64,000 nt of DNA from Numidum massiliense (GTDB lineage Bacteria > Bacillota > Bacilli > Thermoactinomycetales > Novibacillaceae), in NCBI RefSeq assembly GCF_001375555.1, contig NZ_CTDZ01000009.1:2349758-2413757 (forward strand). The letters run 5' to 3'. Each line of letters opens with the position of its first letter. The stretch's first letter is position 1. Positions 42,579-52,759 of the stretch are shown piece by piece. Made by a program: the position numbers and the translations under genes. Under the pieces are notes generated by a model. The model searched no databases. It saw only the letters and a program-made list of their open reading frames with translations, and was not told where the DNA came from.

Positions 42579-43859
42579 CTACGGTTTATGCGGCGAGAGC
42601 GCACTCGCTTCGACAAAACGGTGCAACCGTTCCGCGAGCGGCGGGTGCGTGTAGCGCCACCATTTTATAAATGCCGGTGGATACGTTTCTGAGCGCCCCG
42701 TACGAGCGAGCTCTTGAAAACCGCTCACCCCGGCCTGTGGCTGCTCGACGATATGTAGCGCATACTCGTCAGCCGCGCTTTCCATGATGCGCGAAATGCC
42801 CGAAACGAATGGTGTGCTCACAAAACTCGTTACCGATAGAATCGCGATGAGGAGTGGCAAAGCCAACAACCGTGCGGGCGATTCAAACCCCCACATCCAC
42901 CCAAAGTAGCGAATCGCCCACTTGGAGACAACAAACATAATAAACAGCGTGACAAACGCCCCCGCGATCGCAAGCCAGGTCCCCCACCAGACGTGTTTCA
43001 TTTTGTAATGACCCATTTCGTGCGCCATCGTAAACAGTATTTCGTCTTTTGACATTTGGTTTAACATCGTATCCCACAACACGATGCGCGTGTTTGTACC
43101 GATCCCGGTCACATAAGCGTTCAGTGCATTCGTGCGCCGCGACATGTTCACCTCGTACACCCGGTCCGCGGGAATGTCCGCCTTTGCCGCTAAGGCGAGA
43201 ATATCGCGTTTCAGTTCGGATTCCTTAAGCAGCTCGTAGTCGTTAAACAGCGGGTCCAACAAGACTGGCTGAATGAACGTCGAAAACAAAATGAGCGGGA
43301 CGACTAATAGGCCTGCCCACAGCCACCACCGTTTGGCACTGTTGCGAATGAGTAAAAAAAGTACAAGCAAAACCGGTAACGTAATCGCCGTCGACACGAA
43401 AAATGACTTCAAATGGTCGGTGAGCCAAAACGACACGTTCATGTTTGAAATCCCGTAAGCCCGTGATAACGCATAACTAGCGACTGAAAAAGGGAGTTCG
43501 ACGAGTTCCAAAAACGCGAGCAGCAGCGCGACAAACGCTACGCCGGACAACAAGCGCCACTTCAAACGGCGGTCGAGCCACCTTTTCCAATAAAAAAACC
43601 AACCGCGAAACAAGCCGATAAACAGGAGCAACCACTCGAAGGGCGCTTCCAAAAAGTAAAGAAAATCGCGTAAGCGAGCGTAAAATGCATTGTCCTGGAG
43701 CTCAGCCGCAGACATAAACGTCGCTGGATCAGCAGGTGTACCAATCCAGGACCCCGGAACGGGGATTGGGCGCGGAAGATTAAACAAGTAAAGCGCGACG
43801 ACGATTGTATACAAAACGAATATTAGCGACAACAGGCGGACTGGTTTATTGAACGGCAC
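42579..43859 (-). CDS. M48-family membrane metallopeptidase (CAAX-protease-like)
   Basis: A membrane-embedded zinc protease related to Ste24/HtpX. About 426 residues, with an N-terminal anchor and several further membrane segments, DRVYEVNMSRRTNALNAYVT before the active site, the zinc-binding helix TMAHEMGHYKMKH, and the third-ligand region ESAADEYAL. The substrate is unknown; bacterial relatives take part in membrane-protein quality control. GTG 43859 lies seven bases after AAGGAGAGG; the frame continues 14 codons upstream without a ribosome site. A single gene divergent from the phosphodiesterase-fold hydrolase. Confidence 0.88.
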   Translation of the reverse strand: MPFNKPVRLLSLIFVLYTIVVALYLFNLPRPIPVPGSWIGTPADPATFMSAAELQDNAFYARLRDFLYFLEAPFEWLLLFIGLFRGWFFYWKRWLDRRLKWRLLSGVAFVALLLAFLELVELPFSVASYALSRAYGISNMNVSFWLTDHLKSFFVSTAITLPVLLVLFLLIRNSAKRWWLWAGLLVVPLILFSTFIQPVLLDPLFNDYELLKESELKRDILALAAKADIPADRVYEVNMSRRTNALNAYVTGIGTNTRIVLWDTMLNQMSKDEILFTMAHEMGHYKMKHVWWGTWLAIAGAFVTLFIMFVVSKWAIRYFGWMWGFESPARLLALPLLIAILSVTSFVSTPFVSGISRIMESAADEYALHIVEQPQAGVSGFQELARTGRSETYPPAFIKWWRYTHPPLAERLHRFVEASALSPHKP

Positions 43860-44157
43860 GGCATTTCCTCTCCTTAATGAGACGATGTGACGACTAGGCA
43901 AGGTGGTTGAACGAAGGATCTATCCATCCTTATCGTATGCTTGGCTTCGCTTATCATACACGCGATGTGTTTGTTGTACCTATAGAAGACAACTCACATA
44001 TACTCGCGCAAAGCGTATACCATATTAGGGATTAGTCGCTTAGAAGAGCCATGCAGATCGGGAAAAAGTCGGGAACAATATCACAATAGTGGAGCTAGAT
44101 CAGCGGTCCTAAGCCTTAGACGACACATGCGTGAGGACCGCGAGGAGGAGATGTCGT

Positions 44158-44922
44158 TTGCAATTAAAAACAATGACGTTCAACATTCACCACGGCCGCG
44201 GCACCGACGGTGTACTCGATTTAAATCGCATCGCCGCAGTCATCGAAGCGAGCGGAGCCGATCTCGTCGCCCTCAACGAAGTCGATCGCCATTACGCGCG
44301 ACGCAGTCAATACGTCGATCAAGCGTCTTGGCTAGCGGAAACGTTGCACATGCACGTCGCTTACGGTGCCGCCATCTCCCTCGCTTCGCCCGCGTCTCCG
44401 CAACAGCGGCAGTACGGTAATGCGCTATTATCCCGCTATCCAATTGTCGCCAAAGAAAACTACTGTTTTCGCTTTAGTTACGTGGAAAACCGCTCCTTGT
44501 TGGAAGTGATGCTGGCTCATAAGGACACGCCATTTAAAACGTACGTCACCCACCTTAGTTTAGAACCTTTTACGCATAAAAAGCAGACAAATTTTATTAT
44601 CGATAAAATACAACAGGAGCAATACCCTGTCCTCCTGTTAGGGGACTGGAATATGAAGCCGGGCGCGTCTGCGTGGAAAAAGCTTGGACGGTATATGCAG
44701 GACGCTTGGGCCGTCTGTGGGGAGGGACGTGGTTGTACATATCCGTCACACGTACCAAAATCCCGTATCGACTACATCTTTGCGAGCCACCACTTCCGCA
44801 TCCTCAGCACAGAAGTGTACAGCGACGTCCCAGCTGCCTCCGACCACTTGCCGTTAGTGGCAACCGTGGAACTCGAAGGGGAAGAGGGGACAGATTCAAG
44901 GCATGATTCGCCGGAAAAATAG
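44158..44922 (+). CDS. Endonuclease/exonuclease/phosphatase family hydrolase
   Basis: A metal-dependent phosphodiesterase or phosphatase of the EEP (DNase I-like) fold, about 254 residues and apparently cytoplasmic. Motifs: TFNIHHGRGTDG at the start, the metal-binding Glu in VALNEVDRHYARRS, LGDWNMKPG, SRIDYIFAS, and ASDHLPLVA with the catalytic Asp-His pair. Substrate is unknown; relatives act on DNA, sphingolipids or phosphoinositides. TTG 44158 is chosen because GAGGAGGAG lies about seven bases upstream; ATG 44173 (TMTFNIHH) is an alternative. Not part of an operon. Confidence 0.82.
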   Translation: MQLKTMTFNIHHGRGTDGVLDLNRIAAVIEASGADLVALNEVDRHYARRSQYVDQASWLAETLHMHVAYGAAISLASPASPQQRQYGNALLSRYPIVAKENYCFRFSYVENRSLLEVMLAHKDTPFKTYVTHLSLEPFTHKKQTNFIIDKIQQEQYPVLLLGDWNMKPGASAWKKLGRYMQDAWAVCGEGRGCTYPSHVPKSRIDYIFASHHFRILSTEVYSDVPAASDHLPLVATVELEGEEGTDSRHDSPEK

Positions 44923-45011
44923 TAACAAAGACGTACCGTGTGACGCCAAAAGCACACAAAAGTGAAAAAGTGCTGCATGTTTTGCAAAAATGTGCGCAGT
45001 GGAACCAAAAG

Positions 45012-45050
45012 AAGGGGACACGTACTGCATCTGCATACGCGTCCCCCTTT
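45012..45050 (+). terminator. Terminator-like stem-loop after the EEP hydrolase gene
   Basis: GGGGAC-A-CGTA (45014-45024) pairs with TACG-C-GTCCCC (45036-45046), followed by CTTTCC on the plus strand and preceded by AAAAGAA, so it could work in either direction. The U tract is weak. Confidence 0.55.
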
Positions 45051-45152
45051 CCATCGCCGCTAATCTTCCTCCTCCTTCGAAACAGCCGTCGTCGTTGCTG
45101 TCTTTGGTGCAGACCGTTGTTCTTCCGAGGGATCCTCATTGCTTCTGTACGT

Positions 45153-45358
45153 CACGATGCGTACAGCAGCGCCCACGTCACAGCGGCTATCCCTAAGGTA
45201 AGGTTGCCCCACAAGTAACTGCCTCCTCCCGAGCCGAGCCCGATGACGATGACGACCCCGAACGTCGCCGCAAGGACGGAAAGCACTTTTTTCAGCGTGA
45301 GACTCTCGTGTAACAACCAGAAGGCAAACACTAGCGTCAGCGCCGGAGAGGCGGACGT
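45153..45358 (-). pseudogene. EamA/DMT-type transporter fragment
   Basis: An open minus-strand segment of 68 codons without start codon reads TSASPALTLVFAFWLLHESL, then VLSVLAATFGVVIVIGLG and LGIAAVTWALLYAS. This is the end of a first EamA domain and the start of the second. In-frame stops border both sides (TAA just upstream, TGA at 45153). The remaining parts of a roughly 300-residue transporter are absent, so this is a relic. Confidence 0.7.
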
Positions 45359-45481
45359 TTATAAGGGCGCCATATGCGCGTTGGACAGCGCCCCCCCTGA
45401 ACTGTGCCCCGACGGACACGAAATAGCCAGCAGGCTACATTACCAGGCTACGTTACTTTGTGGCTATGCGGTCCGGCAACG

Positions 45482-46090
45482 TTACTTTGCTGCGATACGA
45501 TAATAACTCGGGTACTTCGCCTCGTACGCCTTAATTCTATCTTCGTGAGCGAGCGTGACGCCGATGTCGTCCAACCCGCGCAACAAACATTCGCGGCGGT
45601 ATGGATCGACATTGAATGCGACGCGGAACTCGTCACCGTCGGACAACATACACGCTTCGAGGTCGACGACTAATTCATAGACTGCCTCTTCCGCCTTTTG
45701 GAACAACTCGTCAACCGTCTCCTCCGGTAACTTCAACGGCAAAATGCCGTTTTTAAAGCAGTTGTTATAAAAAATATCGGCAAAGGACGGGGCGATAATC
45801 ACTTTGAACCCGTAATCTAACAGTGCCCACGGTGCGTGTTCGCGCGAAGAGCCGCAACCGAAGTTGCTGCGGGCGAGTAAAATGCTCGCCCCTTTATATT
45901 GAGGCTCATTCAACTTAAACGACGCGTTTTCCTTTCCCGCTTCGTCAAAGCGCCAATCGTAAAACAAAAACTGTCCAAAGCCAGTACGCTCAATGCGCTT
46001 CAAAAACTGTTTCGGAATGATCGCATCTGTGTCGACATTGGCCCGATCTAACGGAGCGACTATGCCGGTGTGTCGTTTAAACGGCTCCAT
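45482..46090 (-). CDS. leuD: 3-isopropylmalate dehydratase small subunit
   Basis: Swivelling-domain subunit of isopropylmalate isomerase, which with LeuC converts 2- to 3-isopropylmalate in leucine synthesis and can also isomerise citramalate. The 202-residue product has [37 protein letters not shown] and [10 protein letters not shown], all typical of LeuD. ATG 46090 overlaps the end of leuC by 14 bases and follows AGAGGTGG within it, so the two are translationally coupled. Residues of the longer upstream frame belong to leuC sequence out of frame. Confidence 0.96.
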   Translation of the reverse strand: MEPFKRHTGIVAPLDRANVDTDAIIPKQFLKRIERTGFGQFLFYDWRFDEAGKENASFKLNEPQYKGASILLARSNFGCGSSREHAPWALLDYGFKVIIAPSFADIFYNNCFKNGILPLKLPEETVDELFQKAEEAVYELVVDLEACMLSDGDEFRVAFNVDPYRRECLLRGLDDIGVTLAHEDRIKAYEAKYPSYYRIAAK

Positions 46091-47516
46091 GTCCCGCCAC
46101 CTCTTCCTCTGTGAATTCCCACTCCCGCACATCGACGAATCTACCGGCAATCGCTGCCGCGGCAGCCATCATCGGACTGACGAGATGCGTGCGCCCGCCG
46201 CGCCCTTGCCGTCCCTCGAAGTTGCGGTTCGACGTCGACGCACACCGTTCGCCCGGGTCAAGGATGTCCGGGTTCATCCCGAGACACATACTACAACCCG
46301 ATTCGCGCCACTCAAATCCGGCCGCCTTAAACACTTCATCTAGTCCTTCTCTTTCAGCCTGTAATTTCACTTGCTGTGACCCTGGAACGACCATCGCGCG
46401 CACAGTCGGCGCTACTTGCCGACCCCGCACCACTTTCGCCGCGTTGCGCAAATCTTCGATGCGTCCGTTCGTGCACGAACCGATAAACACGCGGTCGACA
46501 GCGATGTCAGTCAGCGGCGTCCCCGGGTTAAGTCCCATGTACTCAAGCGCCAATTCAGTCGTGCGGCGCTCCGTTTCATCTCTGGCGTCTTTAGGATTGG
46601 GAACGACGCCGTTAATGTCAGTCCCCATCCCCGGACTCGTCCCCCACGTCACTTGCGGCGCAACTTCTGCCGCATCGATTTCCACGCGGGCGTCGAACAC
46701 GGCCCCTTCGTCGGTACAGAGCTTCTGCCACTCAGCGACTGCGTGCTCAAACGCCTCGCCTTGTGGGGCGTGTTCACGTCCTTTTATATAGGCGAATGTC
46801 GTTTCGTCTGGGGCGATCATGCCAGCGCGGGCGCCCGCCTCGATCGACATATTACAAATCGTCATCCGCTCTTCCATAGACATTTTTTTCAGCGCATCAC
46901 CGGTATACTCGATCACGTAACCGGTGGCAAAGTCGGTCCCATACTTCGCGATTATCGCTAAAATTAAGTCTTTTGCTTGGACGCCTGGTTTTAAATCCCC
47001 TTTAATGTGCACTTCTAACGTCTTCGGCTTCGACTGCTGCAAACATTGTGTCGCCAGCACGTGCTCCACTTCACTCGTGCCAATCCCAAAGGCGAGAGCG
47101 CCGAAGGCACCGTGCGTCGACGTGTGACTGTCGCCGCAGACGATCGTCTTTCCGGGCAGTGTCAACCCGAGTTCCGGCCCGATCACATGTACAATTCCTC
47201 GCCGCGCACTTTGAAAGTCTGCGAGCGGTACGCCAAACTCCGCGCAGTTCTCCGATAGAGTCTCCATCTGCTTAGCAGAAATTTTGTCGGCGACGCCTAA
47301 GCTCGGGTCTGTCGTCGGTACATTGTGATCCATCGTTGCGAATGTCAAATCTGGCCGCCGCACCTTGCGTCCCGCGAGGCGCAGTCCTTCGAACGCCTGC
47401 GGTGACGTTACCTCGTGCACAAGATGCAAATCGATGTACAGGACACTCGGTTTGTCTGTCTCCTCGTAAATGACGTGATTGTCCCAAATTTTTTCAAACA
47501 TTGTCCTCGGTTTCAT
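46077..47516 (-). CDS. leuC: 3-isopropylmalate dehydratase large subunit
   Basis: The aconitase-like catalytic subunit with a 4Fe-4S cluster; 479 residues, normal for bacterial LeuC. Cluster ligands are seen in FIGSCTNGR and [43 protein letters not shown] and [18 protein letters not shown] are family signatures. ATG 47516 has AGGTGGG upstream and gives an N terminus ([12 protein letters not shown]) matching the Bacillus protein. leuA and leuB are not adjacent, unlike the ilv-leu operon of B. subtilis. The pair could serve both leucine synthesis and the citramalate route begun by cimA in this window. No T-box was found in the short leader. Confidence 0.97.
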   Translation of the reverse strand: MKPRTMFEKIWDNHVIYEETDKPSVLYIDLHLVHEVTSPQAFEGLRLAGRKVRRPDLTFATMDHNVPTTDPSLGVADKISAKQMETLSENCAEFGVPLADFQSARRGIVHVIGPELGLTLPGKTIVCGDSHTSTHGAFGALAFGIGTSEVEHVLATQCLQQSKPKTLEVHIKGDLKPGVQAKDLILAIIAKYGTDFATGYVIEYTGDALKKMSMEERMTICNMSIEAGARAGMIAPDETTFAYIKGREHAPQGEAFEHAVAEWQKLCTDEGAVFDARVEIDAAEVAPQVTWGTSPGMGTDINGVVPNPKDARDETERRTTELALEYMGLNPGTPLTDIAVDRVFIGSCTNGRIEDLRNAAKVVRGRQVAPTVRAMVVPGSQQVKLQAEREGLDEVFKAAGFEWRESGCSMCLGMNPDILDPGERCASTSNRNFEGRQGRGGRTHLVSPMMAAAAAIAGRFVDVREWEFTEEEVAGHGAV

Positions 47517-47691
47517 CTGTTCTCATCCCACCTATCTATTCTCAGCAATGTTCCCTTAAAATAATTAACATCCATCTTATCAATTTTCCGGCAAAAATAA
47601 AAGTACTTTTTTTGTAGGGATTTTTATCCACCGCACGATATACGGCTGTAGGGGCAAACGATTAACGTATGCCCCGACAAGTCTTCGCTAG

Positions 47692-47722
47692 AAAAGGCAG
47701 GCGCCGGACAGCGCCTGTTGCC
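47692..47722 (-). terminator. Terminator of pepF
   Basis: On the minus strand GGC-AA-CAGGCGC pairs with GCGCCTG-CC (47711-47722 with 47696-47704), followed by TTTTC. It lies between pepF and the leuC leader. Confidence 0.75.
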
Positions 47723-47780
47723 AGTAAGCTGCCAGTCTTTATGCTAGCGGCGCTCAACTGCTGATGAATCTACTAGCCCT

Positions 47781-49550
47781 TTACTCCGTCAGCTGCAAAA
47801 ACTGCTCTGCATCGCGCACGGACAAATCGACTGCCTGCTGCCAGAAGTCCGGCTTCGTCAAGTCGACGCCGAGGTGGCGCTGCGCTAGGTTTTCCACGGT
47901 CATGCTCCCCGTATCGCGCAACAAATGCACGTATTTCTGCGCAAACCCTTTACCTTCCGCTTGTGCCCGCGCGTACACGCCGGAGCTGAAGAGGAAGCCA
48001 AACGTGTACGGGAAGTTGTAGAAAGGCTGTCCCGTAATGTAAAAGTGCAATTTCGAGGCCCAAAAATGCGGGTGGTATGACCCGAGACTGTCGGCAAAGG
48101 CCTCTTTTTGCGCTTCAACCATCAATTCGTTTAACGCCTCGACACTAACCGGACCTTGTTTGCGCACGTCGTAAAACCGCGTTTCAAACAAAAAGCGCGC
48201 GTGAATGTTCATGAAAAAGGCGATCGCCCGTTTCGCTTTATCGTCGAGCAACGCTAAGCGTTCGTCTTTTGTCTCCGCTTGTGTGAGCGAAGCGTCGGCG
48301 ACGATCATTTCCGCGAAAGTAGATGCCGTCTCGGCTACGTTCATCGCATAATCCCGCGCAAACATCGGCAAGTCGTTCATCACGTGGGAATGGTAGGCGT
48401 GCCCGAGTTCGTGTGCCAACGTGGCGACGTTGTCGAGCGACCCTTCAAACGTCATAAAAATACGCGATTCGTTGTGAGCAGCAAAGGAGGTACAAAAGCC
48501 ACCCGGGCGCTTCCCGGGCCGATCTTCTGCTTCAATCCAACGGTTTTCAAAAGCGTGCTGTGCAAAGTCGGCCATATCCGGGCTAAAGCTGCGGAAATGT
48601 TCGACGATAAACTGTGCCGCCTCGTCGTACGTCATCGTTTTCGTTACGTTGCCGAGCGGGGCGTCGACGTCGTGCCAAGCGAGTGCGTCGACACCGAGCA
48701 CTTTTGCTTTTCGCTGCAAATAGCGTTTGAAAATGTCCTTATTGCGCGATACAGCGTCCCACATCGCTTCTAACGTCTCCCGCTGCATGCGGTTCTCCGC
48801 CAGCGGTTCTTTGAGTATGTCATCCCAGCCGCGCTGCCGGTACAAGTTAATCCGGTACCCCGCCAGGTGGTTGAGCGCCGTCGCACACAAATCTGCTTCT
48901 CCTTGCCACGCCTGTTCCCATTTGCCCATCATTTCTTCGCGCACCGCACGGTCCTCACTGTACAACTTGTTGTGCGCTTGCCCGACGGACAAGTCAGCCG
49001 TCTCGCCTTTCTCGGTAAACGGGATTTTCATCCGCCCGACAACTGTGTCGTACAACTCTTCCCAGGCGTGGTAACCGTCGACAGACAAGTCGTTGACGAG
49101 GACTTCTTGCTCCGGAGGTAACATCTCTTTTGCCTGCTGGCGCCGTTCTTCTAAGTAAAAGGAAACTGCTTGTAACTCGTCGTTTTGTAACAGCCGCTGC
49201 CATTCATCGTCAGCAATGCTCGAGAGCAACGCGTTAAAGCGCGTCAACGCTGATTGGGTTGTAGCGATCAACTGCAACATTTGCCCGTTGAGTAACTTCG
49301 CCTTTTCATCGGTCACATCTTGTGCGGTCAAACAGCCGATAAAAGCGTAAGCACTTATTAACCGCTGTTCAAATTGCTGGATACCGTTAACGATCGCTGG
49401 CAACTCGCCGCTGTCGCCACGGACGATCGCCTCGTTTAGCTCCTCGAGAAGACCTTTAAGCGCCTCAATTTCTTTACGGTGCGTGTCCGAGCTACTCCCC
49501 CCCGGAAAAAACACGTCTAAATCCCACGTCGGGTTTAATTTTTGGGACAT
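47781..49550 (-). CDS. M3B-family oligoendopeptidase F
   Basis: A cytoplasmic zinc peptidase that trims peptides; 589 residues, consistent with the pepF/M3 clade. The zinc helix is LAHELGHAYHSHVM (about residues 380-395), with the downstream Glu ligand in NVAETASTFAEM. The N-terminal helical region (1-200) matches the oligoendopeptidase F family domain. ATG 49550 has AAGGAG seven bases upstream. It appears to be transcribed alone and ends at a terminator before leuC. Confidence 0.94.
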   Translation of the reverse strand: MSQKLNPTWDLDVFFPGGSSSDTHRKEIEALKGLLEELNEAIVRGDSGELPAIVNGIQQFEQRLISAYAFIGCLTAQDVTDEKAKLLNGQMLQLIATTQSALTRFNALLSSIADDEWQRLLQNDELQAVSFYLEERRQQAKEMLPPEQEVLVNDLSVDGYHAWEELYDTVVGRMKIPFTEKGETADLSVGQAHNKLYSEDRAVREEMMGKWEQAWQGEADLCATALNHLAGYRINLYRQRGWDDILKEPLAENRMQRETLEAMWDAVSRNKDIFKRYLQRKAKVLGVDALAWHDVDAPLGNVTKTMTYDEAAQFIVEHFRSFSPDMADFAQHAFENRWIEAEDRPGKRPGGFCTSFAAHNESRIFMTFEGSLDNVATLAHELGHAYHSHVMNDLPMFARDYAMNVAETASTFAEMIVADASLTQAETKDERLALLDDKAKRAIAFFMNIHARFLFETRFYDVRKQGPVSVEALNELMVEAQKEAFADSLGSYHPHFWASKLHFYITGQPFYNFPYTFGFLFSSGVYARAQAEGKGFAQKYVHLLRDTGSMTVENLAQRHLGVDLTKPDFWQQAVDLSVRDAEQFLQLTE

Positions 49551-49809
49551 GCTGTCAACTCCTTAAGAAGATTATGTAATTGCTATAAAAAAGATTCTAT
49601 TCCTCACGCATATCCTCGCGTTTGAACGGCCGTAAGTAAAGTATGACATACCGGCAAAAAAAGAAAAAGACCCACCGCAATGATACAGGGTACATGCCGG
49701 AATTCCCCAGCGCAAAAACTGTGTATTCACTGCCGCCATAGTTGGAACGGCACCAGATTTATCGTATAATTGAAATATATCGCGATAACCCCGTGAGGAG
49801 AGGAGTCCT

Positions 49810-50391
49810 TTGTCGTCCCATAAAGCAAACAAAAAGGAACCGTCACGCATAAAGGAACAGCAGCAACCGTACGAGTCCGAGCCGTACGAACGGTACGAAA
49901 TTATTAACAACGTGCGCTTTGACTTAAAACCGGCACCGACGGTTAACCACCAACACCTCGTGGTCAACTTAGCATTTTTTATGAAATTGAGTTGCCGTGA
50001 AAATGGTATCATCCTCGTCTCGCCGCTCGATGTGTACCTCGACGAAGCGAACCAGTTCCAACCAGACCTCGTGTTCATTTTGCACGAGCACCAGGAGATT
50101 GTTAAACCTGCTCGCATAGAAGGGGCGCCCGACCTCGTGGCAGAAGTCCTTTCACCGAGCACGGGCAAAAACGACAAAATTTCCAAAAAGGTGCAGTACG
50201 AACGATTCGGCGTACAAGAGTATTGGCTCGTCGACCCGGTGCATTGGATTGTTGAACAATTTATCTTACGGCAAGAGAAATTTGACCTATACGCCACGTA
50301 TGCCGCGGAAGGCACGCTAACATCACCGCTTTTTTCGTGTATCGCGATCGATCTACAAAAACTGTTTGCACCGCTCCAGCCTCACGCCTAA
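49810..50391 (+). CDS. Uma2-family (DUF820) putative endonuclease
   Basis: A 193-residue member of the Uma2 family, which has a PD-(D/E)XK restriction-endonuclease fold and is often scattered in genomes without a known target. Motifs: YEIINNVRFDL, HLVVNLAFFM, the acidic FQPDLVFIL, then DLVAEVLSPST, which supplies the Glu of the D...ExV/K pattern, followed by KKVQYERFGVQEYWLVDP. In many Uma2 proteins the final Lys is displaced to the following helix, as appears here. The TTG start has GAGGAGAGGAG upstream. The stop overlaps the convergent mug-like gene by four bases. Confidence 0.8.
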   Translation: MSSHKANKKEPSRIKEQQQPYESEPYERYEIINNVRFDLKPAPTVNHQHLVVNLAFFMKLSCRENGIILVSPLDVYLDEANQFQPDLVFILHEHQEIVKPARIEGAPDLVAEVLSPSTGKNDKISKKVQYERFGVQEYWLVDPVHWIVEQFILRQEKFDLYATYAAEGTLTSPLFSCIAIDLQKLFAPLQPHA

Positions 50392-50921
50392 CGATCGGTT
50401 GCACCACTTTTCGTCTGTTCTGTCAAAAACCGGGCCAACTCCGCATAAATGGCCACTTGTTCGGCTAGCTTCATTCGCACGAGGCCGCTACTCGACGGTC
50501 CGACGAAATCGCGTACACCTGCAACGACACCTTCACGTTGAAACCCCCACAGTACATCGCTGCCCCTTTTGCGCGCAAACTGCGTATACACCCCTTTTCC
50601 GACGAAACAGGCGACAGTCGGCTGAAACTGTTCTAGCTTTTCGCACAACAACCGCCGCCCAACGTCGTATTCTTCCGGCCTAATGTCTGCTGCTCGCTTC
50701 GTCGGACGGGAAACGATGTTCGTAAACCCGTAACCGACATCAATCAAATGCGGACTTTCTTCCGGACGGTACAAGCGATCTGTTAACCCCGTCTCATACA
50801 AAATGCGATAAAAGCGGTTGTTACGCCCAGCGTAATTGTAGCCGCGCGCATACGACGTGAGCGACGGATTGAACCCGATAAAAATAACTTTAAGCCCTGG
50901 CTGTAACCTTTCTGTAATCAC
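50388..50921 (-). CDS. Mug-like G:T/U mismatch-specific DNA glycosylase
   Basis: Removes uracil or thymine opposite guanine and some alkylated cytosines in base-excision repair. The 177-residue protein aligns by motif with E. coli Mug (168 residues): LQPGLKVIFIGFNPSLTSYA (active-site region, with Asn in GFNPS), NRFYRILYETGLTDR, VGYGFTNIVSRPT and the DNA-wedge motif PSSSGLVRMKL. GTG 50921 has GAGGTG five bases upstream. It is convergent with the Uma2 gene, sharing four bases at their ends. Confidence 0.88.
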   Translation of the reverse strand: MITERLQPGLKVIFIGFNPSLTSYARGYNYAGRNNRFYRILYETGLTDRLYRPEESPHLIDVGYGFTNIVSRPTKRAADIRPEEYDVGRRLLCEKLEQFQPTVACFVGKGVYTQFARKRGSDVLWGFQREGVVAGVRDFVGPSSSGLVRMKLAEQVAIYAELARFLTEQTKSGATDR

Positions 50922-51000
50922 AACGGCACCTCATAGATAACAATTACTTTGACGACAATTATTTCATAAGCAATCGAGGACCAAGTAGCGGACCTTATCC

Positions 51001-51795
51001 CTACTGCAACACGTACCGATCCTCGGCAAACGCTTCTCCCCGTACATCTTCAAACGCATGTAGCAAATCGGCGACATCCATCTTGCACTTCTTTTCCTCC
51101 GACAGATCGAGCACGATCCGTCCTTCGTGCATCATGATGAGACGGTTCCCTAACTGTAGCGCCTGTTCCATGTTATGTGTCACCATAAGTGTCGTTAACT
51201 GGGCGTTTTTCACAATTTCTTCGGTCAGCTTCGTAATTGAAGCGACGCGTTTCGGGTCAAGAGCTGCGGTGTGCTCATCTAAGAGCAAAATGTTCGGCTC
51301 AGTAAATGTCGCCATGAGCAGGGATAACGCTTGGCGTTGCCCCCCTGAGAGCAAACCGACCTTCATTTTCAGCCGATCCTCAAGTCCGAGGTCGAGCACA
51401 GCGAGCTGTTCGCGGAAAAAACGGCGCCGCTCTCCTGTGACCCCGATGGATAAGCCGCGGCGTTTCCCCCGTCTGTAGGCGAGAGCTAAATTTTCTTCAA
51501 TCGTCATACTCGGCGACGTGCCGGCGAGCGGGTCTTGAAAAACGCGTCCGACATAACGCGCCCGCTGATGCTCGCGTAACCGCGTCACGTCGTCGCCGGC
51601 AATCGATACCGAACCGACATCCGGCTTTAATCGTCCAGCCACAATGTTGAGCAGTGTCGATTTGCCGGCCCCGTTGCTGCCAATCACCGTGACGAAGTCG
51701 CCCGGCTTAAGACGTAAGTCGATACCCGTGAGCGCAACTTTTTCATTCACTGTACCAGCAAAAAACGTTTTGTGTACCCCTTGCACGCGTAACAT
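51001..51795 (-). CDS. ABC transporter ATPase, TrpXYZ-type
   Basis: The nucleotide-binding subunit of an importer, 264 residues. Walker A is GSNGAGKST, the signature LSGGQRQAL, Walker B ILLLDEHTAALDP (His instead of the usual Pro after DE) and the switch His lies in MVTHNMEQA. Sequence and context (adjacent permease and COG2984 binding protein) fit the TrpXYZ family, reported to carry tryptophan or tyrosine in streptococci. The ATG overlaps the permease stop codon (TAATG) after GGAGGTGAG, so translation is coupled. Last gene of a three-gene operon. Confidence 0.92.
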   Translation of the reverse strand: MLRVQGVHKTFFAGTVNEKVALTGIDLRLKPGDFVTVIGSNGAGKSTLLNIVAGRLKPDVGSVSIAGDDVTRLREHQRARYVGRVFQDPLAGTSPSMTIEENLALAYRRGKRRGLSIGVTGERRRFFREQLAVLDLGLEDRLKMKVGLLSGGQRQALSLLMATFTEPNILLLDEHTAALDPKRVASITKLTEEIVKNAQLTTLMVTHNMEQALQLGNRLIMMHEGRIVLDLSEEKKCKMDVADLLHAFEDVRGEAFAEDRYVLQ

Positions 51796-52700
51796 TACTG
51801 CTCACCTCCTCCTGACCGCACCGCGGCGCCGCCATTTACGCGTGGCTGGCGGCGAAAGACGGACCACTGCGGCACAATTAATGCAATAATGACGAGAACA
51901 GCTGAGACGAGCTTCATATCCGACGGGTCAAACCATTCGATGTCGAGGGCAAACTTAATGACGATGCGGTAAAGAACTGCACCGACGATGACGGCAAAAG
52001 TGGCAATAACGATCTTGTTGCTGCGGAAAATCGCTTGCCCAATAATGACCGACGCGAGCCCGACGAGAATGAGACCGATCCCCATACCGATATCGGCGTA
52101 CCCTTGGTATTGGGCAATCATCGCTCCGCTCAAACCGACGAGCCCGTTTGAAATGCTTAAGCCCCAAATTTTCGTATGGTCCGTATTGACCCCGAGGCTT
52201 CTGATCATCTCTTGGTTGTCTCCTGTCGCTTGAATACTCAAGCCAATTTCCGTATGCAAAAACCAATCGATAACGAGTTTGACGACAATCGCGACCGCGG
52301 CCAACAGTAAGATCGACTGCGTCGTGCCCAACAGTCCGGACGATTGCATCGTAGAAAAAAGCGTCTCTTCCCGCAGCAACGGCAAATTCGCTTTTTCCAT
52401 GATGCGCAAGTTAATCGAGTACAGGGCGATCATCGTTAAAATCCCAGCCAACAACCCGTTAATATTACCTTTCGTGTGCAACAGGCCGGTAATAAAACCG
52501 GCCAGCGCACCGGCGACGATTGCCGCACCCGTCGCCAAAAGCGGGGAGTAGCCGCTAACGATTAGTTTCGTAGCGACCGCTGCCCCTGTCGTAAAACTCC
52601 CGTCGACCGTCAAGTCGGGCAGATCGAGTATCCTGAAGGTTAAGAATACACCAAGTGCGGTAATGGCATAGATTAAGCCTAAATCAATGGCCGTACCCAT
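51795..52700 (-). CDS. ABC transporter permease, TrpXYZ-type
   Basis: A 301-residue integral-membrane subunit of the branched-chain-amino-acid/sugar (LivH-like) permease superfamily with about eight membrane segments. Visible motifs include FLTFRILDLPDLTVDGSFTT near the start and LIVGLASVIIGQAIF-like sequence later (ILVGLASVIIGQAIFRSNKI). ATG 52700 is chosen because GAGGTGG lies six bases upstream; the frame extends five codons further without purpose. It couples directly to the ATPase gene. Confidence 0.9.
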   Translation of the reverse strand: MGTAIDLGLIYAITALGVFLTFRILDLPDLTVDGSFTTGAAVATKLIVSGYSPLLATGAAIVAGALAGFITGLLHTKGNINGLLAGILTMIALYSINLRIMEKANLPLLREETLFSTMQSSGLLGTTQSILLLAAVAIVVKLVIDWFLHTEIGLSIQATGDNQEMIRSLGVNTDHTKIWGLSISNGLVGLSGAMIAQYQGYADIGMGIGLILVGLASVIIGQAIFRSNKIVIATFAVIVGAVLYRIVIKFALDIEWFDPSDMKLVSAVLVIIALIVPQWSVFRRQPRVNGGAAVRSGGGEQ

Positions 52701-52759
52701 AGTTATCCACCTCAAATGTTGTCACGACTAATGCTGTAATTAGTTTCCGCTCCCTCCAT

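Noticed and set aside
47570-47600. CodY-like box (TTTTGCCGGAAAATT) upstream of leuC
   Set aside because: About five mismatches to the 15-base consensus, and only one half is well conserved; too weak to call.
49572-50315. A 247-codon minus-strand frame opposite the Uma2 gene
   Set aside because: The Uma2 protein on the plus strand has clear motifs; the antisense product is Ser/Cys/Arg-rich without recognisable features.
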